A DNA stretch of 64,000 nt from Pedobacter cryoconitis (GCA_019352875.1 JAAAFW010000006.1:1022284-1086283); one strand, 5' to 3'; shown: positions 36,490 through 46,362, counted from the first letter of the stretch. Numbers and translations: made by a program. The notes: generated by a model from the letters alone, not told the origin.

Positions 36490-38283
36490 ATGAAAATGTC
36501 TAAATCGATAATATTTATAATGATCTGCTGCAGTATGTTTTTTTCCTGCAGTAAGGACTTCATAGAGCAGGGACCTGTTGGTTCCTTTCCAGAAAGTGTT
36601 CTTAAAACGCCTGATGGAATCCGAAAAGCACTAGTAGGTGCTTACTCCTCTTTAAATGGTACCGAAGGGTTAGAAAGGACACCGGCTCAGGCCCTGTTTG
36701 GTAGTATTCGTGGGGGCGAAGCCAACAGGGGATCCGGTAATGGTGTTCAGCCTCAGATGTCTCAAATTCAGCGTTTTGAAGTGAATACAAGTAACAGCTC
36801 AGTACTTTTGTTTTTCAATCATTTTGCAGATGCAATCGCCCGGACCAATCTGGTGCTGAAGTATCTGCCTCAGGTCGAAGGCCTGGATCCGCAGGATGCT
36901 AAAAACATCGAAGCAGAAGCTAAATTTTTAAGAGCTCATTATCATTTCATGATGAAAAGGGTATTTAAAAATACACCGTGGCTGGATATAGAAAGTCTGG
37001 ATGATCCAAAAGTATCTAACACTGATGATGGTGGTAACTTCATTGATATCTGGCCAAAAATTGCAGCCGATTTCAAATATGCAGTAGATAATCTTCCACA
37101 GACACAAGCCGATTTTGGCAGACCAAATAAATGGGCAGCAAAAGCATATTATGCTAAAACCTTAGTCTATATGGGCAATGAAGGGGATGATGCAAATTAT
37201 ACACTGGCAAAGGTTGAATTCGACGATCTGATTGCCAATGGTGTAAACGTGAAAGGACAGAAATATGCGCTGAATCCTAATTATCATGATAATTTCAATA
37301 CACAGAAAGAGAACGGACCCGAGTCTGTCTTTCAGGTTCAGCATTCTGTCAACGATGGAAGTACAAATAACTGGGCAAATGCCAATCTTGAAACACTTTT
37401 TACCGGTGTACAGGCTAGTGATGGCCCGACTTTAGGAAGAGGTTATGCTTATTTTAATCCTTCTCAATGGTTTGTCAATAAATTCAGGGTAGATGCTAAT
37501 GGACTACCTATCTTTAATCATGCAACACGTAATGCTGCTTTTGTGAAAAACGATGATGGAATTGAGTCTACTGCACCATTTACACCTGACGCAGGTTTAA
37601 TCGACCCGAGGCTGGACTGGACAGTTGGCCGCCGCGGCATTCCTTATCTTGATTATGGTTTAATGCCAGGAAAAGCCTGGATCCGCGATCAGGCTTACGG
37701 CGGGCCGTATATCAGTAAGAAGTTTTTCACACTGAAGTCTCGTGAAGGCGTGGATACCGCGCCGGGAACACCATATAACAATTTGAATATTGATATTATC
37801 CGTTATGCAGATGTTTTATTGTTGGCGGCAGAAGTAGAAGCTCGTGTCGGAAGTCAGGCTAAGGCGATGGAATATGTAAATATGATTCGTAATCGTATGG
37901 CAAATAATACAACAGATCCAGAGAACTGGGTACTGAGGAATGGTGTGCCGGCGGCTAATTATAAAATTGGTTTGTACACTGCAGGCGCTTTTCCATTTGA
38001 TAATAAAACCAATGCTTTAAAAGCTGTTTTCTTTGAACGCACACTGGAGTTAGGTCTGGAAGGACACAGAGCTTATGATGCAATTAGATTTGGCGCAGAA
38101 GACCAGACTACAGATCTGGAAGAACTGAATGGTTATCTTCAGTATGAGTCTACTTTGAGAGGATTTGTTGCCGGAGCAAATTATACACGTGCGCCTGATG
38201 CTGTTATTCCAATCCCGCAGCAAGCTGTCGAAAACAGTTTTAAAGATGGTAAAATTACTTTGAAACAAAATCCAGGCTATTAA
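36490..38283 (+). CDS. SusD-family glycan-binding lipoprotein (uronate regulon)
   Basis: The product has 597 residues. The lipobox SMFFSC gives Cys20. SusD/RagB segments include AEAKFLRAHYHFMMKRVF in the N-terminal half, YADVLLLAAEVEARVG, and FERTLELGLEGHRAYDAIRFG near the C-terminus. It pairs with the SusC gene upstream. The next gene starts 76 bases later, so the periplasmic dehydrogenase and DUF1080 genes are probably in the same transcript. Confidence 0.93.
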   Translation: MKMSKSIIFIMICCSMFFSCSKDFIEQGPVGSFPESVLKTPDGIRKALVGAYSSLNGTEGLERTPAQALFGSIRGGEANRGSGNGVQPQMSQIQRFEVNTSNSSVLLFFNHFADAIARTNLVLKYLPQVEGLDPQDAKNIEAEAKFLRAHYHFMMKRVFKNTPWLDIESLDDPKVSNTDDGGNFIDIWPKIAADFKYAVDNLPQTQADFGRPNKWAAKAYYAKTLVYMGNEGDDANYTLAKVEFDDLIANGVNVKGQKYALNPNYHDNFNTQKENGPESVFQVQHSVNDGSTNNWANANLETLFTGVQASDGPTLGRGYAYFNPSQWFVNKFRVDANGLPIFNHATRNAAFVKNDDGIESTAPFTPDAGLIDPRLDWTVGRRGIPYLDYGLMPGKAWIRDQAYGGPYISKKFFTLKSREGVDTAPGTPYNNLNIDIIRYADVLLLAAEVEARVGSQAKAMEYVNMIRNRMANNTTDPENWVLRNGVPAANYKIGLYTAGAFPFDNKTNALKAVFFERTLELGLEGHRAYDAIRFGAEDQTTDLEELNGYLQYESTLRGFVAGANYTRAPDAVIPIPQQAVENSFKDGKITLKQNPGY

Positions 38284-38359
38284 GCGGTCAATGCGAATTT
38301 ATTAGAAATTGTCGCTAATTTGAATTCTGGATTCCATACCAAATATATATTTTAATACA

Positions 38360-40633
38360 ATGAGCTATTTACAACAACCTAACCGAAAAACGAAATGGAG
38401 AAAAGGCATGCTGCTTTGTTCAGTACTTTGCGTCAGCAGCCTGTTTTATCAGTGTAAAAATGATGAAATGTCCGCAGAAGCTTCCCTGAAGAAGATGGAA
38501 GTTGAGAAGGGTTTTGAGGTGAAACTAGCGGCTTCAGAGCCGCTGGTCAGCGCGCCCGTAGCAATGACTTTTGATGACCGTGGCCGGATGTGGGTCGTGG
38601 AAATGAACGGGTTTATGCCGGATACGCTTGGTACCGGAGAAGATGCTCCAAGTGGAAAAATAGTAATCCTGGAAGATACCGATCATGATGGGGTTGCAGA
38701 TAACCGCAAAATATTTCTGGATTCGCTGCAATTGCCGCGGGCCATTTGTCTGATAGAAAACGGAGCGCTCGTAGCTGAGCCCCCGTATTTATGGTATTAT
38801 GAAATTAATGGCGATAAAGCAGGTAAAAAGACGCTGGTGGACAGTACCTATGCAGATGAGGGAAATGTTGAACATCAGCCGAACGGTCTGCTCAGGGCCA
38901 TGGACAACTGGATTTATAATGCTAAATCAAGCACGCGATACCGTAAAGTCGGAGATCAGTGGAAAAAAGAAAGCACACATTTCCGGGGACAATGGGGAAT
39001 TACTCAGGATAACTCCGGAAGATTATTTTATAACCACAATTCTGCCAATGTCCTGGGAGATTATTTCACACCGGGATTAGGATCTCAAAATCCAAATCAG
39101 AAAGAAATTGCTGGTTATAACGTGGCTGTTGTACCCGATAACAGGGTATATCCAGCTCATGCCACACCTGGTGTAAATCGTGGTTATATGGAAGGTATTC
39201 TGGATAGTAACCAAAGGCTGGTGAACTTTACTGCTGCCTGCGGACCACTGATTTACAGGGGCAATCTGTTTGGGGAGGCCTATGTGCAGAATGGCTTTGT
39301 AGCCGAACCTTCGGCCAACCTGATTAAGCGTAACATTTTGAAACAGGAAGACGGTTATATCGTAAGCGGAGAACAGGCTTATCAGGGAAAAGAGTTTTTA
39401 TCCAGCGTGGATGAGAGGTTCAGACCAGTTAACCTGAATGATGGTCCTGATGGCGCTTTATATGTGCTGGATATGTACAGAGGTATTATTCAGCATAAGA
39501 CCTATCTCACGCCATATCTGAAAAATGAGATCAAAGAGCGGAACCTTACTTTGCCGCTGGTTTGCGGAAGGATCTACAGAATTGTACCTGAAGGTGCCAA
39601 ACCAGTGATGAAAACCATGCCGCAAGATCCGCAGCAATTGGTTGCTGCGCTGGCAGATCCAAATGGGTGGATTCGTGATAAAGCGCAGCAAATGCTCATT
39701 GACCGTAAAAATAAAGATGTAGTCCCTGCTTTACAGAAAGCACTAAGCTCATCAAACAAATTGCAGGCTGTACATGCGCTATGGACACTGGAAGGTTTAC
39801 ATGAATTGACAACAGAAGAAGTTCTGGCAGCAGTTAAATCTGATTCCTGGGCAATCAGGATGCAGGGACTGAGTGTAATTCCATCGGTTATGAACAAGGA
39901 GAACTCCGGTGTTTATATTGCCGCTTTAAATGATAAAGCCTTAATCGGTGACAAGCGTGCAGCACCTTACATAGGGTTTTTAGTACAGTTCATTCAGCCT
40001 TTAAACCCAAAAGCCGCTGCAGATCTTACCCAGGGGCTAATTAAATTATACGCCAATGATAAATATGTGGCTGGGGCAATTGTCAGTAACCTGAAAGATA
40101 AGGAAGCCGCTTTCCACGCCGAATTGTTAAAAAAGTATCCGGATACGAATTTGGCTATTAATACACAGCTGGCGAAGGTTGCCTTAAATAAGGCTAACGA
40201 ATTGCTGAATAAAGATCCGCAGGTTATTGAAGCACGTTATCCAAAAGGAGTATTAATTTATAAATCTACTTGTCAGACCTGCCATGGACCGGATGGAAAT
40301 GGAATAAAATCACTGGCACCGCCGCTGAATAAATCGGAATGGGTGAATGGTAATAAAGACAAATTAATTCCTATCGTACTTTTTGGTCTGACAGGACCGG
40401 TACCGGTAAATGGACATTTGTACACCAAACCTGAGATTATGGCCGATATGCCTGGAATTGGCGCAAGCGAAGAGTTTCATGACAAGGATATCGCCGAGTT
40501 GCTTAATTATATCCGGAGTTCGTGGCAGAATAAAGCAAATAAAATTACGGAAGGCGAAGTTACAGCAATTCGTAGTCTATATAAAGGCAGGGATAAAGCC
40601 TTCACAGTAGAGGAATTGAGTCGCATTAATTAA
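38360..40633 (+). CDS. Lipoprotein dehydrogenase-like beta-propeller with HEAT repeats and cytochrome c
   Basis: The product has 757 residues. The lipobox LFYQC gives Cys32. Residues about 45-410 form a beta-propeller of the PQQ/glucose-dehydrogenase-like type (DUF7133 group; AMTFDDRGRMWVVEMNG, NDGPDGALYVLDMYRGII). HEAT-like helices fill about 425-620, and a c-type cytochrome follows with CQTCH at 638-642 and a likely Met ligand in MADMPG near 697. It would oxidise a sugar in the periplasm and pass electrons to the respiratory chain. The DUF1080 enzyme downstream supports a 3-keto-sugar route. Substrate and cofactor are unproven. Confidence 0.8.
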   Translation: MSYLQQPNRKTKWRKGMLLCSVLCVSSLFYQCKNDEMSAEASLKKMEVEKGFEVKLAASEPLVSAPVAMTFDDRGRMWVVEMNGFMPDTLGTGEDAPSGKIVILEDTDHDGVADNRKIFLDSLQLPRAICLIENGALVAEPPYLWYYEINGDKAGKKTLVDSTYADEGNVEHQPNGLLRAMDNWIYNAKSSTRYRKVGDQWKKESTHFRGQWGITQDNSGRLFYNHNSANVLGDYFTPGLGSQNPNQKEIAGYNVAVVPDNRVYPAHATPGVNRGYMEGILDSNQRLVNFTAACGPLIYRGNLFGEAYVQNGFVAEPSANLIKRNILKQEDGYIVSGEQAYQGKEFLSSVDERFRPVNLNDGPDGALYVLDMYRGIIQHKTYLTPYLKNEIKERNLTLPLVCGRIYRIVPEGAKPVMKTMPQDPQQLVAALADPNGWIRDKAQQMLIDRKNKDVVPALQKALSSSNKLQAVHALWTLEGLHELTTEEVLAAVKSDSWAIRMQGLSVIPSVMNKENSGVYIAALNDKALIGDKRAAPYIGFLVQFIQPLNPKAAADLTQGLIKLYANDKYVAGAIVSNLKDKEAAFHAELLKKYPDTNLAINTQLAKVALNKANELLNKDPQVIEARYPKGVLIYKSTCQTCHGPDGNGIKSLAPPLNKSEWVNGNKDKLIPIVLFGLTGPVPVNGHLYTKPEIMADMPGIGASEEFHDKDIAELLNYIRSSWQNKANKITEGEVTAIRSLYKGRDKAFTVEELSRIN

Positions 40634-40662
40634 TAAATTGTATTACCTAATCAAATGTAAAT

Positions 40663-42018
40663 ATGAATATCTCGAAATTTTTAGTTGTTGCCATGTTTTG
40701 CTACTCCGGCAGTGTCGCTGCCCAGCAAAAACCAGCATGGAAATCGCTTTTTAACGGTAAAGACCTGACAGGTTGGGAACAGCTGAACGGAAAGGCGAAA
40801 TATGAAGTAAAAAACGGTGAAATTATAGGAACTACTGTACCTAAGGAGCCAAATTCTTTTCTGACAACTAAAGAGAAGTATGGCGATTTCATTCTGGAGC
40901 TGGAGTTACTGGTAGACAATTCCATGAATTCCGGTATACAGATCAGAAGTGAAAGTACCGCAGACTATCAGGACGGCCGCGTACATGGATATCAGGTGGA
41001 AGTAGATCCTTCTGATCGTGCCTGGAGCGGTGGTATTTATGATGAAGCCAGAAGAGGATGGTTGTATCCGCTGAATATCAACCCTAAAGCTCAGGCGGCT
41101 TTTAAAAAGTCGGAATGGAATAAATACAGGATAGAATGTATCGGTAGTTCGATCCGTACCTGGATCAATGGTGTGCCGGCAGCAAATGTTGTGGATGCAA
41201 TGACTTTAAAAGGCTTTATCGCCTTGCAGGTGCATGGCATTTATGGTGATCAGAAACCGGGAACTGAAATCCGCTGGCGTAATATCCGTATTCAGACGGC
41301 GAATCTTGTTCCATCTAAAATCGACGATATTTATGTAGTTAACCTGGTTCCGAATTCTGTATCTGCGCAAGAAAAAGCGCAAGGTTACGGGTTGCTGTGG
41401 GACGGAAAAACATCTAAAGGATGGATCGGTGCCAATAAGACCAAATTTCCTGAAACCGGCTGGACTATCTCTAACGGAGAATTAAATGTGCAGGAATCAA
41501 ACGGAGCAGAGTCTACTAATGGCGGTGATATCGTTACAGAAAAGCAATATAAAGCATTCGAGCTTAAATTTGATTTTAAACTAACTGAAGGTGCCAATAG
41601 TGGTATTAAGTATTTCGTAACGCTGAAAGAACAAAGTCAGGGTTCGGCTATTGGTTTGGAGTACCAGGTTTTGGATGACGAGAAACATCCTGACGCAAAA
41701 TTAGGACGTGACGGAAACCGTACACTGGCCTCTTTATATGATCTGATCACCAGCAAAAAAGATAGAAATGCAATCCACAAGATCGGAGAATGGAATCAGG
41801 GTTTGATCCGTGTTTATCCCGATAACAGGGTTGAACATTGGCTTAACGGATTTAAAGTGGTCACCTATACGCGAGGTTCGGCAGAGTTCAAAGCACTGGT
41901 TGCTGCAAGTAAATACAAAGACTGGAAAGATTTTGGAATGGCACCAGAGGGGCATATCCTTATCCAGGATCACGGAAATAAAGTATCCTACAGAAGTATA
42001 AAGCTTAAACAACTCTAA
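40663..42018 (+). CDS. Secreted protein with two DUF1080 (3-keto-disaccharide hydrolase) domains
   Basis: The product has 451 residues with a signal peptide (1-20). There are two tandem DUF1080 domains, about 24-205 (SLFNGKDLTGWEQLNG, SGIQIRSES) and 242-450 (LLWDGKTSKGWIGANK, NSGIKYFVTL, RVEHWLNGFKV). The family, PF06439, includes enzymes that cleave 3-keto-glycosides. Directly after a periplasmic dehydrogenase it would split the oxidised sugar. Tandem duplication is common in the family, and one copy may be only structural. It is probably co-transcribed with SusCD. Confidence 0.85.
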   Translation: MNISKFLVVAMFCYSGSVAAQQKPAWKSLFNGKDLTGWEQLNGKAKYEVKNGEIIGTTVPKEPNSFLTTKEKYGDFILELELLVDNSMNSGIQIRSESTADYQDGRVHGYQVEVDPSDRAWSGGIYDEARRGWLYPLNINPKAQAAFKKSEWNKYRIECIGSSIRTWINGVPAANVVDAMTLKGFIALQVHGIYGDQKPGTEIRWRNIRIQTANLVPSKIDDIYVVNLVPNSVSAQEKAQGYGLLWDGKTSKGWIGANKTKFPETGWTISNGELNVQESNGAESTNGGDIVTEKQYKAFELKFDFKLTEGANSGIKYFVTLKEQSQGSAIGLEYQVLDDEKHPDAKLGRDGNRTLASLYDLITSKKDRNAIHKIGEWNQGLIRVYPDNRVEHWLNGFKVVTYTRGSAEFKALVAASKYKDWKDFGMAPEGHILIQDHGNKVSYRSIKLKQL

Positions 42019-42030
42019 AGATAAATCCTA

Positions 42031-42112
42031 AAAATGCTTAATCTGATTGTGGAAAAACGGTGATGCCAGGCGCCGGATTTTCTGCAATCGGATTTTGTTG
42101 TTTAAGCATTTT
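42031..42112. terminator. Large inverted repeat between the DUF1080 gene and the ebo operon
   Basis: AAAATGCTTA (42031-42040) pairs with TAAGCATTTT (42103-42112). Inside, TCTGATTG (42042-42049) pairs with CAATCGGA (42085-42092) with one wobble. It may be an intrinsic terminator of the susCD transcript or an RNA element. It separates the two gene groups, suggesting that the ebo operon has its own promoter in 42113-42196. Confidence 0.4.
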
Positions 42113-42212
42113 CAATACAGATTATTTCACCGTGTATATTATTTGTTACACGCAGTTAATTTAGATACAAGGAATTATCTGTTTATTAGGACCCCTAACC
42201 AAATGAATATTT

Positions 42213-42584
42213 ATGGACCTGCTGTTAAGTATATTGAACATCGTCTTTTGTATTGCCTTTCTCCTGTTTGCTTACGTAAATCTCAATGATAGTGATTCCT
42301 GGCTTTGGGTACCAATTTATATGGTCGCTTCTGTAGCCTGCGGATTAGCAGCCTTCCACTATGTCTACCCCAACTTATATTTGATTGCAGTAACTTTTTA
42401 TCTGGTCTACGCAGTAGTCTTGTTTTTTAGTAAAGATGGTGTTAAAGACTGGATCAGTAAATATGGAAAGCCTAGCCTGGTGGAGAGTATGCAGGCCACG
42501 AAACCCTATATTGAAAAAGCAAGGGAATTTTTCGGTCTGCTGATAATTAGTTCCGCCCTGCTGCTGAATTATTTTATTCATTAA
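42213..42584 (+). CDS. TMEM220-family membrane protein
   Basis: The product has 123 residues with four hydrophobic segments (about 3-21, 31-50, 54-71, 104-122). The family hallmark YVNLNDSDSWLWVPIY is at 21-36. The molecular role of TMEM220 proteins is unknown. It starts after an AACCAAATGAAT leader and is only nine bases before eboA, so it is the first gene of the ebo transcript here. Whether it takes part in the ebo function is an open question. Confidence 0.8.
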   Translation: MDLLLSILNIVFCIAFLLFAYVNLNDSDSWLWVPIYMVASVACGLAAFHYVYPNLYLIAVTFYLVYAVVLFFSKDGVKDWISKYGKPSLVESMQATKPYIEKAREFFGLLIISSALLLNYFIH

Positions 42585-42593
42585 AAGAAAGTC

Positions 42594-43283
42594 ATGAATT
42601 TAATAACAGATCAGAACAAAGATACAGTCATAAATTTAATCAATCAGTTGTTGAACAGGTGTTTATCTGCTCAGGCTTTTGACTGGATTAGCACGAAGTT
42701 CACACTTATTGAACAGGAAGAACGGGCCATCCAGCTCAATATGGCTTTCGCTCAGGTTTCCAGATATGCCCCCAAAATGCAATTGGAAAACAGTGTACCT
42801 GAAATAGCGGAGATTGGCAAAATAGTGCCAGGATGCGATCTGCGTTACTGGTCTGTGGCCACGCTTTGCAGGATAGCCTTATTAATGCGCGTTAAAGACG
42901 CAAAAGCAGAACTATATCTGCAAAAGATCTCCGGATTATTTACTGCTGCGGAAATGAACGAACTGGTTGCCCTTTATACCGCTTTGCCTTTTCTGGAATA
43001 TTCTACGCAATGGATTGCGCAATGTGAAGAGGGGATACGAAGTAATATCGGGAGTGTGCTGGAAGCCATCATGTATGGCAACCCTTATCCCGCAGCTTTT
43101 CTGCCGGAAGCCTCCTGGAATCAGATGGTTTTGAAGGCCTTCTTTACAGAGAAAAACGTGGAGGCAATTACTGGTATAATGGAAAGAAATAATCCGGTTC
43201 TCCAGGCAACGCTGAAAGACTATGTACAGGAAAGAATCGCAGCCGGGCGTACAGTTCAAACCGGTATATACACTCTGATTTAA
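42594..43283 (+). CDS. eboA: EboA-domain protein
   Basis: The product has 229 residues, soluble and helical, with no signal peptide. It has the EboA profile (VPGCDLRYWSVATLCRIALL, RNNPVLQATLKDYVQERIAAGR). It opens a set of six genes in the canonical ebo order A-B-C-D-E-F. The ebo cluster was named from an algal endosymbiont and is known from cyanobacteria, where it is needed for export of a scytonemin precursor, and from pseudomonads. The biochemical role of EboA is not known. Confidence 0.85.
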   Translation: MNLITDQNKDTVINLINQLLNRCLSAQAFDWISTKFTLIEQEERAIQLNMAFAQVSRYAPKMQLENSVPEIAEIGKIVPGCDLRYWSVATLCRIALLMRVKDAKAELYLQKISGLFTAAEMNELVALYTALPFLEYSTQWIAQCEEGIRSNIGSVLEAIMYGNPYPAAFLPEASWNQMVLKAFFTEKNVEAITGIMERNNPVLQATLKDYVQERIAAGRTVQTGIYTLI

Positions 43284-43308
43284 GCTAATAACCAAATATA
43301 AATTGAAT

Positions 43309-44295
43309 ATGTGTTGTAATGAAAATATCAAAGAAAGAATAAAGGGGTCTGTACAGCAAAGCAGCCTTGATTTAAGTGAGATTAGTGGGATGAAATTTTT
43401 TGACCCTCATGTACATATGACTTCGCGTACTACAGATGACTATCAGGCCATGGCAGATGCGGGAATTGTTGCGCTTATCGAACCTGCTTTCTGGCTTGGC
43501 CAGCCCAGGACCGGAGTAGATAGTTTTACCGATTATTACAGCAGTCTGATTGGCTGGGAAAGGTTCAGGTCATCACAGTTTGGCATTAAGCATTATTGCA
43601 CAATAGGGCTGAATTCCAGAGAAGCCAATAATGAAAAACTTGCCGAACAGGTCATGGAAATCCTGCCGCATTTTATTTTCAAAGAGGGTGTAGTAGGAAT
43701 TGGTGAAATTGGCTTTGACGACCAGACTCCCGCAGAAGAAAAGTATTTCCGTCTGCAGATGGAATTAGCCAAAGAAGCCGGTTTACCGGTACAGATCCAT
43801 ACGCCGCACCGGGACAAGAAAAAAGGTACAACCCGGAGTATGGATATCGCTTTAGAGCAGGGTTTGGATCCATATAGTATAATCATCGATCATAATAACG
43901 AAGAAACTGTAAAAGAAGTTCTGGACAGAGGTTTCTGGGCAGCTTTTACGATCTATCCATTTACGAAAATGGGTAATGAGCGGATGGTGGAAATTGTGAA
44001 GCAATATGGTTCTGAACGCATCATGATCAATTCTGCTGCCGACTGGGGTATCAGTGACCCGCTGGCAGTGCCTAAATCTGCTGCTTTAATGAAAAGATCG
44101 GGAATCAGCCTGGCCGATATAGAATTAGTTACTTACCGCAATGCGATTACAGCTTTCGCGCAGAGCGGACAAATAGATGAAAAAGATTTTGAACAGGTGC
44201 AGCCGGTTGACCAGGGGCAAAAGTTCGCGAGCAACTCAATATTAAGAGGTGGTCAGCAACCAAGGATAGATAAAAATTCAATCATAATATCTTAA
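43309..44295 (+). CDS. eboB: TatD-like metal-dependent hydrolase EboB
   Basis: The product has 329 residues from ATG 43309, seven bases after an AACCAAATATAAA leader; the TTG at 43303 is not needed. It is an amidohydrolase-type TIM barrel. Metal ligands can be seen as FDPHVH (His34, His36), GEIGFDD, QIHTPHR, IIDHNNEE and SAADWG. This is the ebo-specific TatD branch rather than the DNA-repair TatD. It is followed ten bases later by the prenyltransferase gene. The substrate is unknown. Confidence 0.85.
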   Translation: MCCNENIKERIKGSVQQSSLDLSEISGMKFFDPHVHMTSRTTDDYQAMADAGIVALIEPAFWLGQPRTGVDSFTDYYSSLIGWERFRSSQFGIKHYCTIGLNSREANNEKLAEQVMEILPHFIFKEGVVGIGEIGFDDQTPAEEKYFRLQMELAKEAGLPVQIHTPHRDKKKGTTRSMDIALEQGLDPYSIIIDHNNEETVKEVLDRGFWAAFTIYPFTKMGNERMVEIVKQYGSERIMINSAADWGISDPLAVPKSAALMKRSGISLADIELVTYRNAITAFAQSGQIDEKDFEQVQPVDQGQKFASNSILRGGQQPRIDKNSIIIS

Positions 44296-44304
44296 CCCGG
44301 AAAA

Positions 44305-45183
44305 ATGGAGAAACTTCTGGGATATCTGCGTTTAACCCGGCCCGCAAATGTAATTACTGCTGTTGCCGATGTACTGGCAGGGATGGTTATATCCGGATAT
44401 TTTTTGGTACAGGCAGATTTATGGCCGGTCTTACTGATCTGTCTTTCTACAATCGGCTTATATAGCGGCGGAATTATATTTAATGACGTTTTTGATGCAG
44501 AACTTGACCGGGTCGAAAGACCAGAACGGCCGATTCCTTCGGGGTTAATACCGTTGAGAGCAGCTATAATTTTTGGGTCTGTCTGTTTTGCTGTTGGAAT
44601 ACTTGCTGCCGGACTTTATCAGCCGGTTTCCATGCTGATTGCGGTTGCAATAGTTCTGGCCTGCCTGACCTATAATAAATGGATGAAGCATCATTTTATC
44701 TTCGGACCCCTGAATATGGGCATTTGCCGCGGGCTTAACCTGCTATTAGGTATGAGTGTTTTGACAGCGGGTCTGGCAGACTGGTGGTTTTTAGCTTTGA
44801 TACCTGTGGTTTATATTTTCGCAATTACCATGATTAGTCGTGGTGAAGTGCATGGGGGAAATAAAAATACCATGGTATTTGCTGCGCTGCTATACCTGGC
44901 GGTAATCAGCTGTCTGTTTTATGTAGCGGTTGCTCAACATTATTTTTTACTGATACTCGTATTTATTGTGCCTTTCAGTTTGATGATCTACAGACCCTTG
45001 CTTGCCGCTTTCCGGAACCCGGAAGGGAGAAATATCGGTAAAGCAGTCAAAGCTGGTGTAATCGCCTTGATTCTGCTCAACGCAACCTGGTCGGCCGCTT
45101 TCGGTAACTGGCAGATTGCATTGTGTATAGTCCTTCTTTTACCGCTTTCGCTTGGCCTGAGTAAATTATTTGCTGTTACCTAA
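44305..45183 (+). CDS. eboC: UbiA-family prenyltransferase EboC
   Basis: The product has 292 residues with about eight membrane segments. The Mg2+/diphosphate-binding motif of UbiA enzymes is NDVFDAELDRVERPERPIPSG at residues 60-80, of which Asp61, Asp64 and Asp68 are the likely ligands. Such enzymes move a prenyl chain onto a ring acceptor in the inner membrane. Acceptor and donor in the ebo pathway are unknown. Its position between eboB and eboD is standard. Confidence 0.88.
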   Translation: MEKLLGYLRLTRPANVITAVADVLAGMVISGYFLVQADLWPVLLICLSTIGLYSGGIIFNDVFDAELDRVERPERPIPSGLIPLRAAIIFGSVCFAVGILAAGLYQPVSMLIAVAIVLACLTYNKWMKHHFIFGPLNMGICRGLNLLLGMSVLTAGLADWWFLALIPVVYIFAITMISRGEVHGGNKNTMVFAALLYLAVISCLFYVAVAQHYFLLILVFIVPFSLMIYRPLLAAFRNPEGRNIGKAVKAGVIALILLNATWSAAFGNWQIALCIVLLLPLSLGLSKLFAVT

Positions 45184-45195
45184 TTTGAATTAATT

Positions 45196-46362
45196 ATGGA
45201 ATATTTAGAACAATCTTTCAGCGTAAAATTTGACTATAAAGTATTTTTTACGACTTCACTTTTTAAACCGGAGAATTTCACACTTGCCAATTTTATTTTA
45301 AGTGTACCCGCAAAAATTCGCCGTAAGATACTTTTTGTTATAGATGAAGGCGTCGCTCTTGCACACCCTGATCTGACGGCTTCCATTAAAGAATATTTTA
45401 AAATATACCAGGAAGTTCAGCTTGTTGAAGACATCCTGATTATTCCCGGAGGAGAAGCTGCTAAAAATGATCCCGCGCTTTTTGAAAAACTGATTGCCGC
45501 AGTCGATACCTATGGCATCGACCGGCATTCCTATATCGCAGCGATTGGAGGAGGAGCGGTGCTTGACCTGGTTGGTTACGCAGCTGCGGTGTCACATCGT
45601 GGTGTAAAACATATCCGCATTCCCACTACGGTACTTTCTCAGAATGATTCAGGTATTGGTGTTAAAAACGGGATCAATTTTAAAGGAAAGAAGAATTTTA
45701 CCGGAACATTTGCCCCTCCTGCGGCGGTATTCAATGACGATGAGTTTTTATTGAGCTTAACTGACAGGGACTATTATGCAGGTATTTCTGAAGCTGTTAA
45801 GGTTGCGCTGATTAAAGATGAGTCTTTTTTTGAATGGCTGGAAACACACGCCTCGTCTTTAGCCGAAAGAAACAGTAAACAAATAAATGTGCTGATAAAA
45901 CGGTGTGCAGCACTACATCTTGCACATATCTCCAGTGCCGATCCTTTTGAAATGGGCTCTTCCAGACCTCTGGATTTTGGTCATTGGGCTGCACATAAAA
46001 TAGAACAGCTGAGTAACTTCAGTATTCTACATGGAGAAGCAGTTGCAATGGGTATTGCACTGGATAGCACTTATTCCTATCTGAATGGTTTGATTACCGG
46101 TGATAAGCTGCAACGGATCTTAAATTTACTGCAGGTATTCTTTGAACTTACCCATCCTTTGATTCAGATACAGGATTTAAATGCTCCGGTATTGAAAGGC
46201 CTGGCTGAATTTCAGGAACATTTAGGCGGGGAATTAACCATTACGCTTCTTTCCGATATCGGTAAAGGGCAGGAAGTCCATCAGATTGATTCTGGTTTAT
46301 TGATTGCCGCAAGTAACTACGTCACGGAGTTTACCAGGCAGCCACATTCTATATCCCTTTAA
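45196..46362 (+). CDS. eboD: 3-dehydroquinate synthase-like sugar-phosphate cyclase EboD
   Basis: The product has 388 residues. The sugar-phosphate cyclase fold shows the NAD site GGGAVLDLVGYAAAVSHRG, the GEAAKND loop, and metal ligands in SEAVKVALIKD, LDFGHWAAHKIE and LHGEAVAMG. It resembles AroB, but the ebo context and sequence branch point to a cyclitol or related ring product rather than the shikimate pathway. It starts 13 bases after eboC and ends one base before eboE. Confidence 0.87.
   Translation: MEYLEQSFSVKFDYKVFFTTSLFKPENFTLANFILSVPAKIRRKILFVIDEGVALAHPDLTASIKEYFKIYQEVQLVEDILIIPGGEAAKNDPALFEKLIAAVDTYGIDRHSYIAAIGGGAVLDLVGYAAAVSHRGVKHIRIPTTVLSQNDSGIGVKNGINFKGKKNFTGTFAPPAAVFNDDEFLLSLTDRDYYAGISEAVKVALIKDESFFEWLETHASSLAERNSKQINVLIKRCAALHLAHISSADPFEMGSSRPLDFGHWAAHKIEQLSNFSILHGEAVAMGIALDSTYSYLNGLITGDKLQRILNLLQVFFELTHPLIQIQDLNAPVLKGLAEFQEHLGGELTITLLSDIGKGQEVHQIDSGLLIAASNYVTEFTRQPHSISL

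Noticed and set aside
42047..42289. 80-codon frame before and overlapping the TMEM220 gene
   Set aside because: Overlaps a recognised family in another frame and lies over a structured spacer; composition is not protein-like.
43309..44295. eboB as the general TatD DNase
   Set aside because: The ebo gene order and the N-terminal extension point to the ebo-specific branch.
45196..46362. eboD as the shikimate-pathway aroB
   Set aside because: The fold is that of dehydroquinate synthase, but the gene sits in the middle of a canonical ebo operon with no shikimate gene nearby.
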